In this document: positions 23,699 to 36,362 of the stretch, in pieces
Numbering within the stretch: position 1 is the first letter of the stretch
Layout of the letters: each line of letters starts with the position of its first letter
NCBI GenBank assembly: GCA_039619475.1
Contig: CM077116.1
Location: forward strand, 280,503,258-280,567,257
Direction: 5' to 3'
DNA: 64,000 bases
Source of the DNA: Icerya purchasi
Taxonomy: Eukaryota > Arthropoda > Insecta > Hemiptera > Monophlebidae
Position numbers and translations under genes: made by a program
Notes under the pieces: model-generated
What the model was told of the DNA's origin: nothing
What the model saw: only the letters and a program-made list of their open reading frames with translations
Databases searched by the model: none

Positions 23699-25279
23699 AA
23701 TATATCAAAAAAAATATCAGGAACGAATTTTAATAAACTAAAAACAAGAAAACCGGCAAAATAACGTTAACCGCATTATATAGAGACGTACAGAAGACAA
23801 GAATGGACAAAGAAATTGGAGTAAAAATAACACCTCATATATCAGAACATTACAATAAAGAGCACCCGATGAAATATACTGAGAGCGCCAGAATTGAAAA
23901 TTTCCCATGGGAGAGAGAGAAAACTATAACGGCCAAAAATCCTTAAACGGCGAAGCAGCATAGAAATACTAGCGAACAACGAGATAAATAATGTAAATAT
24001 AAAAAACTAATAATTAAAAAGCAGGACAGCTTTATAGAATACCAGTAAATTAACAAAATAGAATTAAGAAACAACGAGGGAAATCCTGATATAATCAATA
24101 AAGAGTGCGAGTAAAGAAATTCTCTCAAAGGTGCCAGCGGAGAACCAAATCAAGCATCGCTGAGAATTCATGACCACCTAGCGGAATATTAACTGGAAAA
24201 TTCAGACGAAGGTTCGCCTGGAAATATCTATGAAATTACAGCTGAAGGAGAACGAAAATTAAAATGGAATTAATGATCTTTTAACGGAGACGGGAGTCGC
24301 TACTGGGTAAAGAGGTGGGGCACAATGGGGCTGTGAACACGAATAGATTACAATGAACATACGCATCTCTCTCCGATTGATTAAATTGGTCGAGATCACC
24401 CACTAATTACATATTCGTTCACATTACGAGTATATCTATTAAAATATTACACTAAGGAGTAATTGACATATAAATTTATTTAGAAAATATTTTGGTTTGT
24501 AGATTTTCCTGTCGTTTGTTCAACAATTATGTGTCGATGGAACGTGCGATTCGTTTGATTGATTTCGTCATTAATACAATAGGTAATAAGTAGTAACTCG
24601 TACCTGGATGCCATTTTTGTTCTGTTGCAGTACGGCTAATAATTATTGTGATTATATTGTTCCTCAAATTTCTTCCCGGGACGTGACCTGCCCAATAATT
24701 CTTTGGAAGTGGAAACGCTCCATGTACTGGACCATGATGAGTGCAGTAGGATGGATATGCAAAATATTCTGGCTGGAAGAATAGAGCTTTTAAATATCTA
24801 GCTGAATCCGGCTGGGGCAAGAAGAGAATGGAAAAGTTAACCGAGCTCGGGCTGGTGAAAACGTTGATGGTGGGATTTGCAGAATTCCGCTTGGGGAAAG
24901 CAGGGCTGGAAAAGTTTTCACTCGCCCGGTTGGGGAAAGGGGGGACCGAGTTTTCTACAATCATCCGGATGGTGTAAACGAACATGTCGTTTACCCTATC
25001 TGGATTACAGCAGAACTTTCCACCCCCTCGTTCTTCAACCGAGCCATTGGAAATTTTTACCGTTCGTTTTCCCCAACCGGAGTTCTGTCAATTCTGCGGG
25101 CCATGTTATACCCAGCTCGATTTCGGGGTGTATTGACAACCTCGCTTGCCCCAACCCGCGGCGGATACATCACATCAAAACAATATTGTCACGGTCCGAA
25201 TTTTGCATACCTTATTAGCCGCGCTTATCATCTTCCACCGAATCACACGCTTCTGCTTGCGAAGACCTTCTACAGAAAA
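23699..25279. repeat. Monomer unit 16 (near-duplicate of unit 15)
   Basis: Differs from unit 15 at only a few positions that I can see, for example AAATCCTG for AACCCTG near 24082 and AAATTTATTT for AAATTAATTT near 24472. This implies a very recent duplication at 1581 bp spacing. Confidence 0.95.
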
Positions 25280-26860
25280 AATATATCAAAAAAAATATCA
25301 GGAACGAATTTTAATAAACTAAAAACAAGAAAACCGGCAAAATAACGTTAACCGTATTATATAGAGACGTACAGAAGACAAGAATGGACAAAGAAATTGG
25401 AGTAAAAATAACACCTCATATATCAGAACATTACAATAAAGAGCACCCGATGAAATATACTGAGAGCGCCAGAATTGAAAATTTCCCATGGGAGAGAGAG
25501 AAAACTATAACGGCCAAAAATCCTTAAACGGCGAAGCAGCATAGAAATACTAGCGAACAACGAGATAAATAATGTAAATATAAAAAACTAATAATTAAAA
25601 AGCAGGACAGCTTTATAGAATACCAGTAAATTAACAAAATAGAATTAAGAAACAACGAGGGAAATCCTGATATAATCAATAAAGAGTGCGAGTAAAGAAA
25701 TTCTCTCAAAGGTGCCAGCGGAGAACCCAATCAAGCATCGCTGAGAATTCATGACCACCTAGCGGAATATTAACTGGAAAATTCAGACGAAGGTTCGCCT
25801 GGAAATATCTAAGAAATTACAGCTGAAGGAGAACGAAAATTAAAATGGAATTAATGATCTTTTAACGGAGACGGGAGTCGCTACTGGGTAAAGAGGTGGG
25901 GCACAATGGGGCTGTGAACACGAATAGATTACAATGAACATACGCATCTCTCTCCGATTGATTAAAGTGGTGGAGATCACCCACTAATTACATATTCGTT
26001 CACATTACGAGTATATCTATTAAAATATTACACTAAGGAGTAATTGATATATAAATTAATTTAGAAAATATTTTGGTTTGTAGATTTTCCTGTCGTTTGT
26101 TCAACAATTATGTGTCGATGGAACGTGCGATTCGTTTGATTGATTTCGTCATTAATACAATAGGTAATAAGTAGTACCTCATACGTGGGTGCCATTTTTG
26201 TTCTGTTGCAGTACGGTTAATAATTATCATGATTATATTGTTCCTCAAATTTCTTCCCGGAATGTGACCTGCCCAATAATTCTTTGGAAGTGGAAACGCT
26301 CCATGTACTGGACCATGATGAGTGCAGTAGGATGGATATGCAAAATATTCTGGCTGGAAGAATAGAGCTTTTAAATATCTAGCTGAATCCGGCTGGGGCA
26401 AGAAGAGAATGGAAAAGTTAACCGAGCTCGGGCTGGTGAAAACGTTGATGGTGGGATTTGCAGAATTCCGCTTGGGGAAAACAGGACTGGAAAAGTTTTC
26501 TCTCGCCCGGCTGGGGAAAGGGGGGACCGAGTTGTCTACAATCATCCGGAAGGTGTAAACGAACATGTCGTTTACCCTATCTGGATTACAGCAGATCTTT
26601 CCGCCCCCTCGTTCTTCAACCGAGCCATTGGAAATTTTTACCGTTCGTTTTCCCCAACCGGAGTTCTGTCAATTCTGCGGGCCATGTTATACCCAGCTCG
26701 ATTTCGGGGTGTATTGACAACCTCGCTTGCCCCAACCCGCGGCGGATACATCACATCAAAACAATATTGTCACGGCCCGAATTTTGCATACCTTATTAGC
26801 CGCGCTTATCATCTTCCACCGAATCACACGCTTCTGCTTGCTAAGACCTTCTACAGAAAA
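25280..26860. repeat. Monomer unit 17
   Basis: First half matches units 15-16 (AATCCTTAAAC, GAATACCAGT). The second half has private changes: ACCTCATACGTGGG near 26177, CCCGGAATGTGACC near 26257, CGGAAGGTG near 26548 and GCTAAGACC near 26840. Confidence 0.94.
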
Positions 26861-28441
26861 AATATATCAAAAAAAATATCAGGAACGAATTTTAATAAAC
26901 TAAAAACACGAAAACCGGCAAAATAACGTTAACCGCATTATATAGAGACGTACAGAAGACAAGAATGGACAAAGAAATTGGAGTAAAAATAACACCTCAT
27001 ATATCAGAACATTACAATAAAGAGCACCCGATGAAATATACTGAGAGCGCCAGAATTGAAAATTTCCCATGGGAGAGAGAGAAAACTATAACGGCCAAAA
27101 ATTCTTAAACGGCGAAGCAGCATAGAAATACTAGCGAACAACGAGATAAATAATGTAAATATAAAAAACTAATAATTAAAAACCAGGACAGCTTTATAGA
27201 ATAACAGTAAATTAACAAAATAGAATTAAGAAACAACGAGGGAAATCCTGATATAATCAATAAAGAGTGCGAGTAAAGAAATTCTCTCAAAGGTGCCAGC
27301 GGAGAACCCAATCAAGCATCGCTGAGAATTCATGACCACCTAGCGGAATATTAACTGGAAAATTCAGACGAAGGTTCGCCTGGAAATATCTAAGAAATTA
27401 CAGCTGAAGGAGAACGAAAATTAAAATGGAATTAATGATCTTTTAACGGAGACGGGAGTCGCTACTGGGTAAAGAGGTGGGGCACAATGGGGCTGTGAAC
27501 ACGAATAGATTACAATGAACATACGCATCTCTCTCCGATTGATTAAAGTGGTCGAGATCACCCACTAATTACATATTCGTTCACATTACGAGTATATCTA
27601 TTAAAACATTACACTAAGGAGTAATTGATATATAAATTAATTTAGAAAATATTTTGGTTTGCAGATTTTCCTGTCGTTTGTTCAACAATTATGTGTCGAT
27701 GGAACGTGCGATTCGTTTGATTGATTTCGTCATTAATACAATAGGTAATAAGTAGTAACTCGTACCTGGATGCCATTTTTGTTCTGTTGCAGTACGGTTA
27801 ATAATTATTATGATTATATTGTTCCTCAAATTTCTTCCCGGGATGTGACCTGCCCAATAATTCTTTGGAAGTGGAAACGCTCCATGTACTGGACCATGAT
27901 GAGTGCAGTAGGATGGATATGCAAAATATTCTGGCTGGAAGAATAGAGCTTTTAAATATCTAGCTGAATCCGGCTGGGGCAAGAAGAGAATGGAAAAGTT
28001 AACCGAGCTCGGGCTGGTGAAAACGTTGATGGTGGGATTTGCAGAATTCCGCTTGGGGAAAGCAGGACTGGAAAAGTTTTCACTCGCCCGGCTGGGGAAA
28101 GGGGGGACCGAGTTGTCTACAATCATCCGGAAGGTGTAAACGAACATGTCGTTTACCCTATCTGGATTACAGCAGATCTTTCCGCCCCCTCGTTCTTCAA
28201 CCGAGCCATTGGAAATTTTTACCGTTCGTTTTCCCCAACCGGAGTTCTGTCAATTCTGCGGGCCATGTTATACCCAGCTCGATTTCGGGGTGTATTGACA
28301 ACCTCGCTTGCCCCAACCCGCGGCGGATACTTCAGATCAAAACAATTTTGTCACGGTCCGAATTTTGCATACCTTATTAGCCGCGCTTATCATCTTCCAC
28401 CGAATCACACGCTTCTGCTTGCGAAGACCTTCTACAGAAAA
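26861..28441. repeat. Monomer unit 18
   Basis: Shares AACACGAAAACCGG and AACCAGGAC with unit 19 and CGGAAGGTG with unit 17. Private variants at the end are GATACTTCAGATC and CAATTTTGTC near 28326-28352. Confidence 0.94.
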
Positions 28442-30021
28442 AATATATCAAAAAAAATATCAGGAACGAATTTTAATAAACTGAAAACACGAAAACCGGC
28501 AAAATAACGTTAACCGCATTATATAGAGACGTACAGAAGACAAGAATGGACAAAAAAATTGGAGTAAAAATAGCACCTCATATATCAGAACATTACAATA
28601 AAGAGCACCCGATGAAATATACTGAGAGCGCCAGAATTGAAAATTTCCCATGGGAGAGAGAGAAAACTATAACGGCCAAAAATTCTTAAACGGCGAAGCA
28701 GCATAGAAATACTAGCGAACAACGAGATAAACAATGTAAATATAAAAAACTAATAATTAAAAACCAGGACAGTTTTATAGAATAACAGTAAATTAACAAA
28801 ATAGAATTAAGAAACAACGAGGGAAATCCTGATATTATCAATAAAGAGTGCGAGTAAAGAAATTATCTCAAAGGTGCCAGCGGAGAACCAAATCAAGCAT
28901 CGCTGAGAATTCATGAAAACCTAGCGGAATATTAACTGGAAAATTCAGACGAAGGTTCGCCTGGAAATATCTAATAAGTTACAGCTGAAGGAGAACGAAA
29001 ATTAAAATGGAATTAATGATCATTTAACGGAGACGGGAGTCGCTACTGGGTAAAGTGGTGGGGCACAATAGGGCTGTGAACACGAATAGATTACAATGAA
29101 CATACGCATCTCTCGCCGATTGATTAAAGTGGTGGAGATCACCCACTAATTACATATTCGTTCACATTATGAGTATATCTGTTAAAACATTACACTAAGG
29201 AGTAATTGATATATAAATTAATTTAGAAAATATTTTGGTTTGTAGATTTTCCTGTCGTTTGTTCAACAATCATGTGTCGATGGAACGTGCGATTCGTTTG
29301 ATTGATTTCGTCATTAATACAATAGGTAATAAGTAGTACCTCGTACCTGGGTGCCAATTTTGTTCTGTTGCAGTACGGTTAATAATTATTATGATTATAT
29401 TGTTCCTCAAATTTCTTCCCGGGACGTGACCTGCCCAATAATTCTTTGGAAGTGGAAACGCTCCATGTACTGGACCATGATGAGTGCAGTAGGATGTATA
29501 TGCAAAATATTCTGGCTGGAAGAATAGAGCTTTTAAAGATCTAGCTGAATCCGGCTGGGGCAAGAAGAGAATGGAAAAGTTAACCGAGCTCGGGCTGGTG
29601 AAAACGTTGATGGTGGGATTTGCAGAATTCCGCTTGGGGATTGCAGGACTGGAAAAGTTTTCACACGCCCGGCTGGGAAAGGGGGGACCGAGTTGTCTAC
29701 AATCATCCGGATGGTGTAAACGAACATGTCGTTTACCCCATCTCGATTACAGCTGAACTTTCCGCCCCCTCGTTCTTCAACCGAGCCTTTGGAAATTTTC
29801 ACCGTTCGTTTTCCCCAACCGGAGTTCTCTCAATTCTGCCGGCCATGTTATACCCAGCTCGAGTTCGGGGTGTATTGACAACCTCGCTTGCCCCATCCCG
29901 CGGCGGATACATCACATCAAAACAATATTGTCACGGTCCGAATTTTGCATACCTTATTAGCCGCGCTTATCATCTTCCACCGAATCACACGCTTCTGCTT
30001 GCGAAGACCTTCTACAGAAAA
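28442..30021. repeat. Monomer unit 19 (diverged)
   Basis: Carries many private changes: AAAAAAATTGG near 28551, AAATAGCACC near 28568, TCTCGCCGATTG near 29111, GGGGATTGCAGG near 29636, and CTTTGGAAATTTTCACC near 29787. First unit with CATGAAAACC in place of CATGACCACC. It contains the longest open frame in the window. Confidence 0.94.
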
Positions 30022-30270
30022 AATATATCAAAAAAAATATCAGGAACGAATTTTAATAAACTAAAAACAAGAAAACCGGTAAAAATAACATTAACCGAAT
30101 TATATAGCGACGTACAGAAGACAAGAATGGACAAAGAAATTGGAATAAAAATAACACCTCATATATCAGAACATTACAATAAAGAGCACGCGATGAAATA
30201 TACTGAGAGCGCCAGAATTGAAAATTTCCCATGGGAGAGAGAGAAAACTATAACGGCCAAAAATTCTTAA
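29620..30270 (+). other. Longest open frame in the window (216 codons), probably not a gene
   Basis: This frame in unit 19 runs through the left-arm subrepeats, the right arm of the foldback and the first ~250 bp of unit 20. I recognise no domain, signal peptide or membrane segment. In most other units the same stretch is cut by a stop after KTRKPAK because of a one-base difference (GGCAAAATAACG against GGTAAAAATAAC). It is partly open in units 23, 24 and 26 through unrelated compensating indels. Differences between units are mostly amino-acid changing (for example IK to LK, SEHYN to SEQYN, NFPWE to NFPCE), as expected of non-coding DNA. I annotate it only because it is the longest frame. Confidence 0.3.
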
Positions 30271-31603
30271 ATGGCGAAGCAGCATAGAAATACTAGCGAA
30301 CAACGAGATAAACAATGTAAATATAAAAAACTAATAATTAAAAACCAGGAGAGCTGTATAGAATAACAGTGAATTAACAAAATAGAATTAAGAAACAACG
30401 AGGGAAATCCTGATATAATCATTAAAGAGTGCGAGTAAAGAAATTATCTCAAAGGTGCCAGCGGAGAACCAAATCAAGCATCGCTGAGAATTCATGAAAA
30501 CCTAGCGGAATATTAACTGGAAAATTCAGACGAAGGTTCGCCTGGAAATATCTAATAAGTTACAGCTGAAGGAGAACGAAAATTAAAATGGAATTAATGA
30601 TCATTTAACGGAGACGGGAGTCGCTATTGGGTAAAGTGGTGGGGCACAATGGGGCTGTGAACACGGATAGATTACAATGAACATACACATCTCTCTCCGG
30701 TTGATTAAAGTGGTGGAGATCACCTACTAATTACATATTCGTTCACATTATGAGTATATCTGTTAAAACATTACACTAAGGAGTAATTGATATATAAATT
30801 AATTTAGAAAATATTTTGGTTTGTAGATTTTCCTGTCGTTTGTTCAACAATTATGTGTCGATGGAACGTGCGATTCGTTTGATTGATTTCGTCATTGATA
30901 AAATAGGTAATAAGTAGTACCTCGTACCTTGGTGCCATTTTTGTTCTGTTGCAGTACGGTTAATAATTATTATGATTATATTGTTCCTCAAATTTCTTCC
31001 CGGGACGTGACCTGCCCAATAATTCTTTGGAAGTGGAAACGCTCCATGTACTGGACCATGATGAGTGCAGTAGGATGGATATGCAAAATATTCTGGCTGG
31101 AAGAATAGAGCTTTTAAAGATCTAGCTGAATCCGGCTGGGGCAAGAAGAGAATGGAAAAGTTAACCGAGCTCGGGCTGGGGAAAACGTTGATGGTGGGAT
31201 TTGCTGAATTCCGCTTGGGGAAAGCAGGACTGGAAAAGTTTTCACTCGCCCGGCTGGGGAAAGGGGGGACCGAGTTGTCTACAATCATCCGGATGGTGTA
31301 AACGAACATGTCATTTACCCCATCTGGATTACAGCAGAACTTTCCGCCCCCTCGTTCTTCAACCGAGCCATTGGAAATTTTTACCGTTCGTTTTCCCCAA
31401 CCAGAGTTCTGTCAATTCTGCGGGCCATGTTATACCCAGCTCGAGTTCGGGGTGTATTGACAACCTCGCTTGCCCCAACCCGCGGCGGATACATCACATC
31501 AAAACAATATTGTCACGGTCCGAATTTTGCATACCTTATTAGCCGCGCTTATCATCTTCCACCGAATCACACGCTTCTGCTTGCGAAGACCTTCTACAGA
31601 AAA
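30022..31603. repeat. Monomer unit 20 (diverged, 1582 bp)
   Basis: Introduces AAAAATAACATTAACCG near 30081, TTAAATGGCG near 30267, CAGGAGAGCTG near 30346 and AACAGTGAATT near 30364. Of these, the TTAAATGGCG and CAGGAGAGCTG variants are shared with units 21-23. Confidence 0.94.
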
Positions 31604-33199
31604 AATATATCAAAAAAAATATATCAAAAATAATATCAGGAACGAATTTTAATAAACTAAAAACAAGAAAACCGGTAAAAATAACATTAACCGAATTATA
31701 TAGCGACGTACAGAAGACAAGAATGGACAAAGAAATTGGAATAAAAATAACACCTCATATATCAGAACATTACAATAAAGAGCACGCGATGAAATATACT
31801 GAGAGCGCCAGAATTGAAAATTTCCCATGGGAGAGAGAGAAAACTATAACGGCCAAAAATTCTTAAATGGCGAAGCAGCATAGAAATACTAGCGAACAAC
31901 GAGATAAACAATGTAAATATAAAAAACTAATAATTAAAAACCAGGAGAGCTGTATAGAATAACAGTGAATTAACAAAATAGAATTAAGAAACAACGAGGG
32001 AAATCCTGATATAATCATTAAAGAGTGCGAGTAAAGAAATTCTCTCAAAGGTGCCAGCGGAGAACCAAATCAAGCATGGCTGAGAATTCATGAAAACCTA
32101 GCGGAATATTAACTGGAAAATTCAGACGAAGGTTCGCCTGGAAATATCTAATAAATAACAGCTGAAGGAGAACGAAAATTAAAATGGAATTAATGATCAT
32201 TTAACGGAGACGGGAGTCGCTATTGGGTAAAGAGGTGGGGCACAATGGGGCTGTGAACACGGATATATTACAATGAACATACACATCTCTCTCCGGTTGA
32301 TTAAAGTGGTGGAGATCACCCACTAATTACATATTCGTTCACATTATGAGTATATCTGTTAAAACATTACACTAAGGAGTAATTGATACATAAATTAATT
32401 TAGAAAATATTTTGGTTTGTAGATTTTCCTGTCGTTTGTTCAACAATCATGTGTCGATGGAACGTGCGATTCGTTTGATTGATTTCGTCATTAATACAAT
32501 AGGTAATAAGTAGTACCTCGTACCTGGGTGCCATTTTTGTTCTGTTGCAGTACGGTTAATAATTATTATGATTATATTGTTCCTCAAATTTCTTCCCGGG
32601 ACGTGACCTGCCCAATAATTCTTTGGAAGTGGAAACGCTCCATGTACTGGACCATGATGAGTGCAGTCGGATGGATATGCAAAATATTCTGGCTGGAAGA
32701 ATAGAGCTTTTAAAGATCTAGCTGAATCCGGCTGGGGCAAGAAGAGAATGGAAAAGTTAACCGAGCTCGGGCTGGTGAAAACGTTGATGGTGGGATTTGC
32801 AGAATTCCGCTTGGGGAAAGCAGGACTGGAAAAGTTTTCACTCGCCCGGCTGTGGAAAGGGGGGACCGAGTTGTCTACAATCATCCGGATGGTGTAAAGG
32901 AACATGTCGTTTACCCTATCTGGATTACAGCAGATCTTTCTGCCCCCTCGTTCTTCAACCGAGCCATTGGAAATTTTTACCGTTCGTTTTCCCCAACCGG
33001 AGTTCTGTCAATTCTGCGGGCCATGTTATATCCAGCTCGAGTTCGGGGTGTATTGACAACCTCGCTTGCCCCAAACCGAGGCGGATACATCACATCAAAA
33101 CAATATTGTCACGGTCCGAATTTTGCATACCTTATTAGCCGCGCTTATCATCTTCCACCGAATCACACGCTTCTGCTTGCGAAGACCTTCTACAGAAAA
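31604..33199. repeat. Monomer unit 21 (1596 bp, 15 bp insertion)
   Basis: The start contains ATATATCAAAAA twice, whereas other units have it once. The extra ~15 bp accounts for the 1596 bp length. The next marker block is displaced by the same amount (259 instead of 244 bp from unit start). First unit with GCATGGCTGAG in place of GCATCGCTGAG. Confidence 0.94.
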
Positions 33200-34781
33200 C
33201 ATATATCAAAAAAAATATCCGGAACGAATTTTAATAAACTGAAAACAAGAAAACCGGCAAAATGACGTTAACCGCATTATATAGAGACGTACAGAAGACA
33301 AGAATGGACAAAGAAATTGGAATAAAACTAACACCTCATATATCAGAACATTACAATAAAGAGCACCCAATGAAATATACTGAGAGCGCCAGAATTGAAA
33401 ATTTCCCATGGGAGAAAGAGAAAACTATAACGGCCATAAAATTCTTAAATGGCGAAGCAGCATAGAAATACTAGCGAACAACGAGATAAACAATGTAAAT
33501 ATAAAAAACTAATAATTAAAAACCAGGAGAGCTGTATAGAATAACAGTGAATTAACAAAATAGAATTAAGAAATAACGAGGGAAATCCTGATATAATCAT
33601 TAAAGAGTGCGAGTAAAGAAATTCTCTCAAAGGTGTCAGCGGAGAACCAAATCAAGCATGGCTGAGAATTCATGAAAACCCAGCGGAATATTAACTGGAA
33701 AATTCAGACGAAGGTTCGCCTGGAAATATCTAATAAATAACAGCTGAAGGAGAACGAAAATTAAAATGGAATTAATGATCATTTAACGGAGACGGGAGTC
33801 GCTATTGGGTAAAGAGGTGGGGCACAATGGGGCTGTGAACACGGATAGATTACAATGAACATACACATCTCTCTCCGGTTGATTAAAGTGGTGGAGATCA
33901 CCCACTAATTACATATTCCTTCACATTATGAGTATATCTGTTAAAACATTACACTAAGGAGTAATTGATATATAAATTAATTTAGAAAATATTTTGGTTT
34001 GTAGATTTTCCTGTCGTTTGTTCAACAATTATGTGTCGATGGAACGTGCGATTCGTTTGATTGATTTCGTCATTAATACAATAGGTAATAAGTAGTACCT
34101 CGTACCTGGGTGCCATTTTTGTTCTGTTGCAGTACGGTTAATAATTATTATGATTATATTGTTCCTCAAATTTCTTCCCGGGACGTGACCTGCCCAATAA
34201 TTCTTTGGAAGTGGAAACGCTCCATGTACTGGACCATGATGAGTGCAGTCGGATGGATATGCAAAATATTCTGGCTGGAAGAATAGAGCTTTTAAAGATC
34301 TAGCTGAATCCGGCTGGGGCAAGAAGAGAATGGAAAAGTTAACCGAGCTCGGGCTGGTGAAAACGTTGATGGTGGGATTTGCATAATTCCGCTTGGGGAA
34401 AGCAGGACTGGAAAAGTTTTCACTCGCCCGGCTGTGGAAAGGGGGGACCGAGTTGTCTACAATCATCCGGATGGTGTAAAGGAACATGTCGTTTACCCTA
34501 TCTGGATTACAGCAGATCTTTCTGCCCCCTCGTTCTTCAACCGAGCCATTGGAAATTTTTACCGTTCGTTTTCCCCAACCGGAGTTCTGTCAATTCTGCG
34601 GGCCATGTTATATCCAGCTCGAGTTCGGGGTGTATTGACAACCTCGCTTGCCCCAAACCGAGGCGGATACATCACATCAAAACAATATTGTCACGGTCCG
34701 AATTTTGCATACCTTATTAGCCGCGCTTATCATCTTCCACCGAATCACACGCTTCTGCTTGTGAAGACCTTCTACAGAAGA
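33200..34781. repeat. Monomer unit 22 (1582 bp)
   Basis: First unit with a CATATATC start and ATATCCGGAACG. One extra base in GCCATAAAATTC near 33435. Its second half is close to that of unit 21 (CTGTGGAAAGG, CTTTCTGCCCC). Confidence 0.94.
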
Positions 34782-36362
34782 CATATATCAAAAAAAATAT
34801 CCGGAACGAATTTTAATAAACTGAAAACAAGAAAACCGGCAAAATGACGTTAACCGCATTATATAGAGACGTACAGAAGACAAGAATGGACAAAGAAATT
34901 GGAATAAAACTAACACCTCATATATCAGAACATTACAATAAAGAGCACCCGATGAAATAAACTGAGAGCGCCAGAATTGAAAATTTCCCATGGGAGAAAG
35001 AGAAAACTATAACGGCCAAAAATTCTTAAATGGCGAAGCAGCATAGAAATACTAGCGAACAACGAGATAAACAATGTAAATATAAAAAACTAATAATTAA
35101 AAACCAGGAGAGCTGTATAGAATAACAGTGAATTAACAAAATAGAATTAAGAAACAACGAGGGAAATCCTGATATAATCATTAAAGAGTGCCAGTAAAGA
35201 AATTCTCTCAAAGGTGCCAGCGGAGAACCAAATCAAGCATGGCTGAGAATTCATGAAAACCCAGCGGAATATTAACTGGAAAATTCAGACGAAGGTTCGC
35301 CTGGAAATATCTAATAAATAACAGCTGAAGGAGAACGAAAATTAAAATGGAATTAATGATCATTTAACGGAGACGGGAGTCGCTATTGGGTAAAGAGGTG
35401 GGGCACAATGGGGCTGTGAACACGGATAGATTACAATGAACATACACATCTCTCTCCGGTTGATTAAAGTGGTGGAGATCACCCACTAATTACATATTCG
35501 TTCACATTATGAGTATATCTGTTAAAACATTACACTAAGGAGTAATTGATACATAAATTAATTTAGAAAATATTTTGGTTTGTAGATTTTCCTGTCGTTT
35601 GTTCAACAATTATGTGTCGATGGAACGTGCGATTCGTTTGATTGATTTCGTCATTAATACAATAGGTAATAAGTAGTACCTCGTACCTGGGTGCCATTTT
35701 TGTTCTGTTGCAGTACGGTTAATAATTATTATGATTATATTGTTCCTCAAATTTCTTCCCGGGACGTGACCTGCCCAATAATTCTTTGGAAGTGGAAACG
35801 CTCCACGTACTGGACCATGATGAGTGCAGTAGGATGGATATGCAAAATATTCTGGCTGGAAGAATAGAGCTTTTAAAGATCTAGCTGAATCCGGCTGGGG
35901 CAAGAAGAGAATGGAAAAGTTAACCGAGCTCGGGCTGGTGAAAACGTTGATGGTGGGATTTGCAGAATTCCGCTTGGGGAAAGCAGGACTGGAAAAGTTT
36001 TCACTCGCCCGGCTTGCGAAAGGGGGGACCGAGTTTTCTACAATCATCCGGATGGTGTAAACGAACATGTCGTTTACCCCATCTGGATTACAGCAGAACT
36101 TTCCGCCCCCTCGTTCTTCAACTGAGCCATTGGAAATTTTTACCGTACGTTTTCCCCAACAGGAGTTCTGTCAATTCTGCGGGCCATGTTATACCCAGCT
36201 CGAGTTCGGGGTGTATTGACAACCTCGCTTGCCCAAAACCGAGGCGGATACATCACATCAAAACAATATTGTCACGGTCCGAATTATGCATACCTTATTA
36301 GCCCCGCTTATCATCATTCACCGAATCACACGCTTCTGCTTGAGAAGTCCTTCTACAGAAAA
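34782..36362. repeat. Monomer unit 23
   Basis: Front matches unit 22. A private GATGAAATAAACTG lies near 34951. The second half switches to GGCTTGCGAAAGG near 36010 and CAACAGGAGTTC near 36157, variants found again in the right family. Confidence 0.94.

Larger units (their letters stand above)
22118..25279. repeat. Recent two-unit duplication (units 15-16)
   Basis: Two successive 1581 bp units are identical except at a few sites and share private variants absent elsewhere (AAAAATCCTTAAAC and GAATACCAGT, both also in unit 17; AATATCTATGAAATTAC in 15 and 16 only). Unit 17 shares the first half only. Confidence 0.85.
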
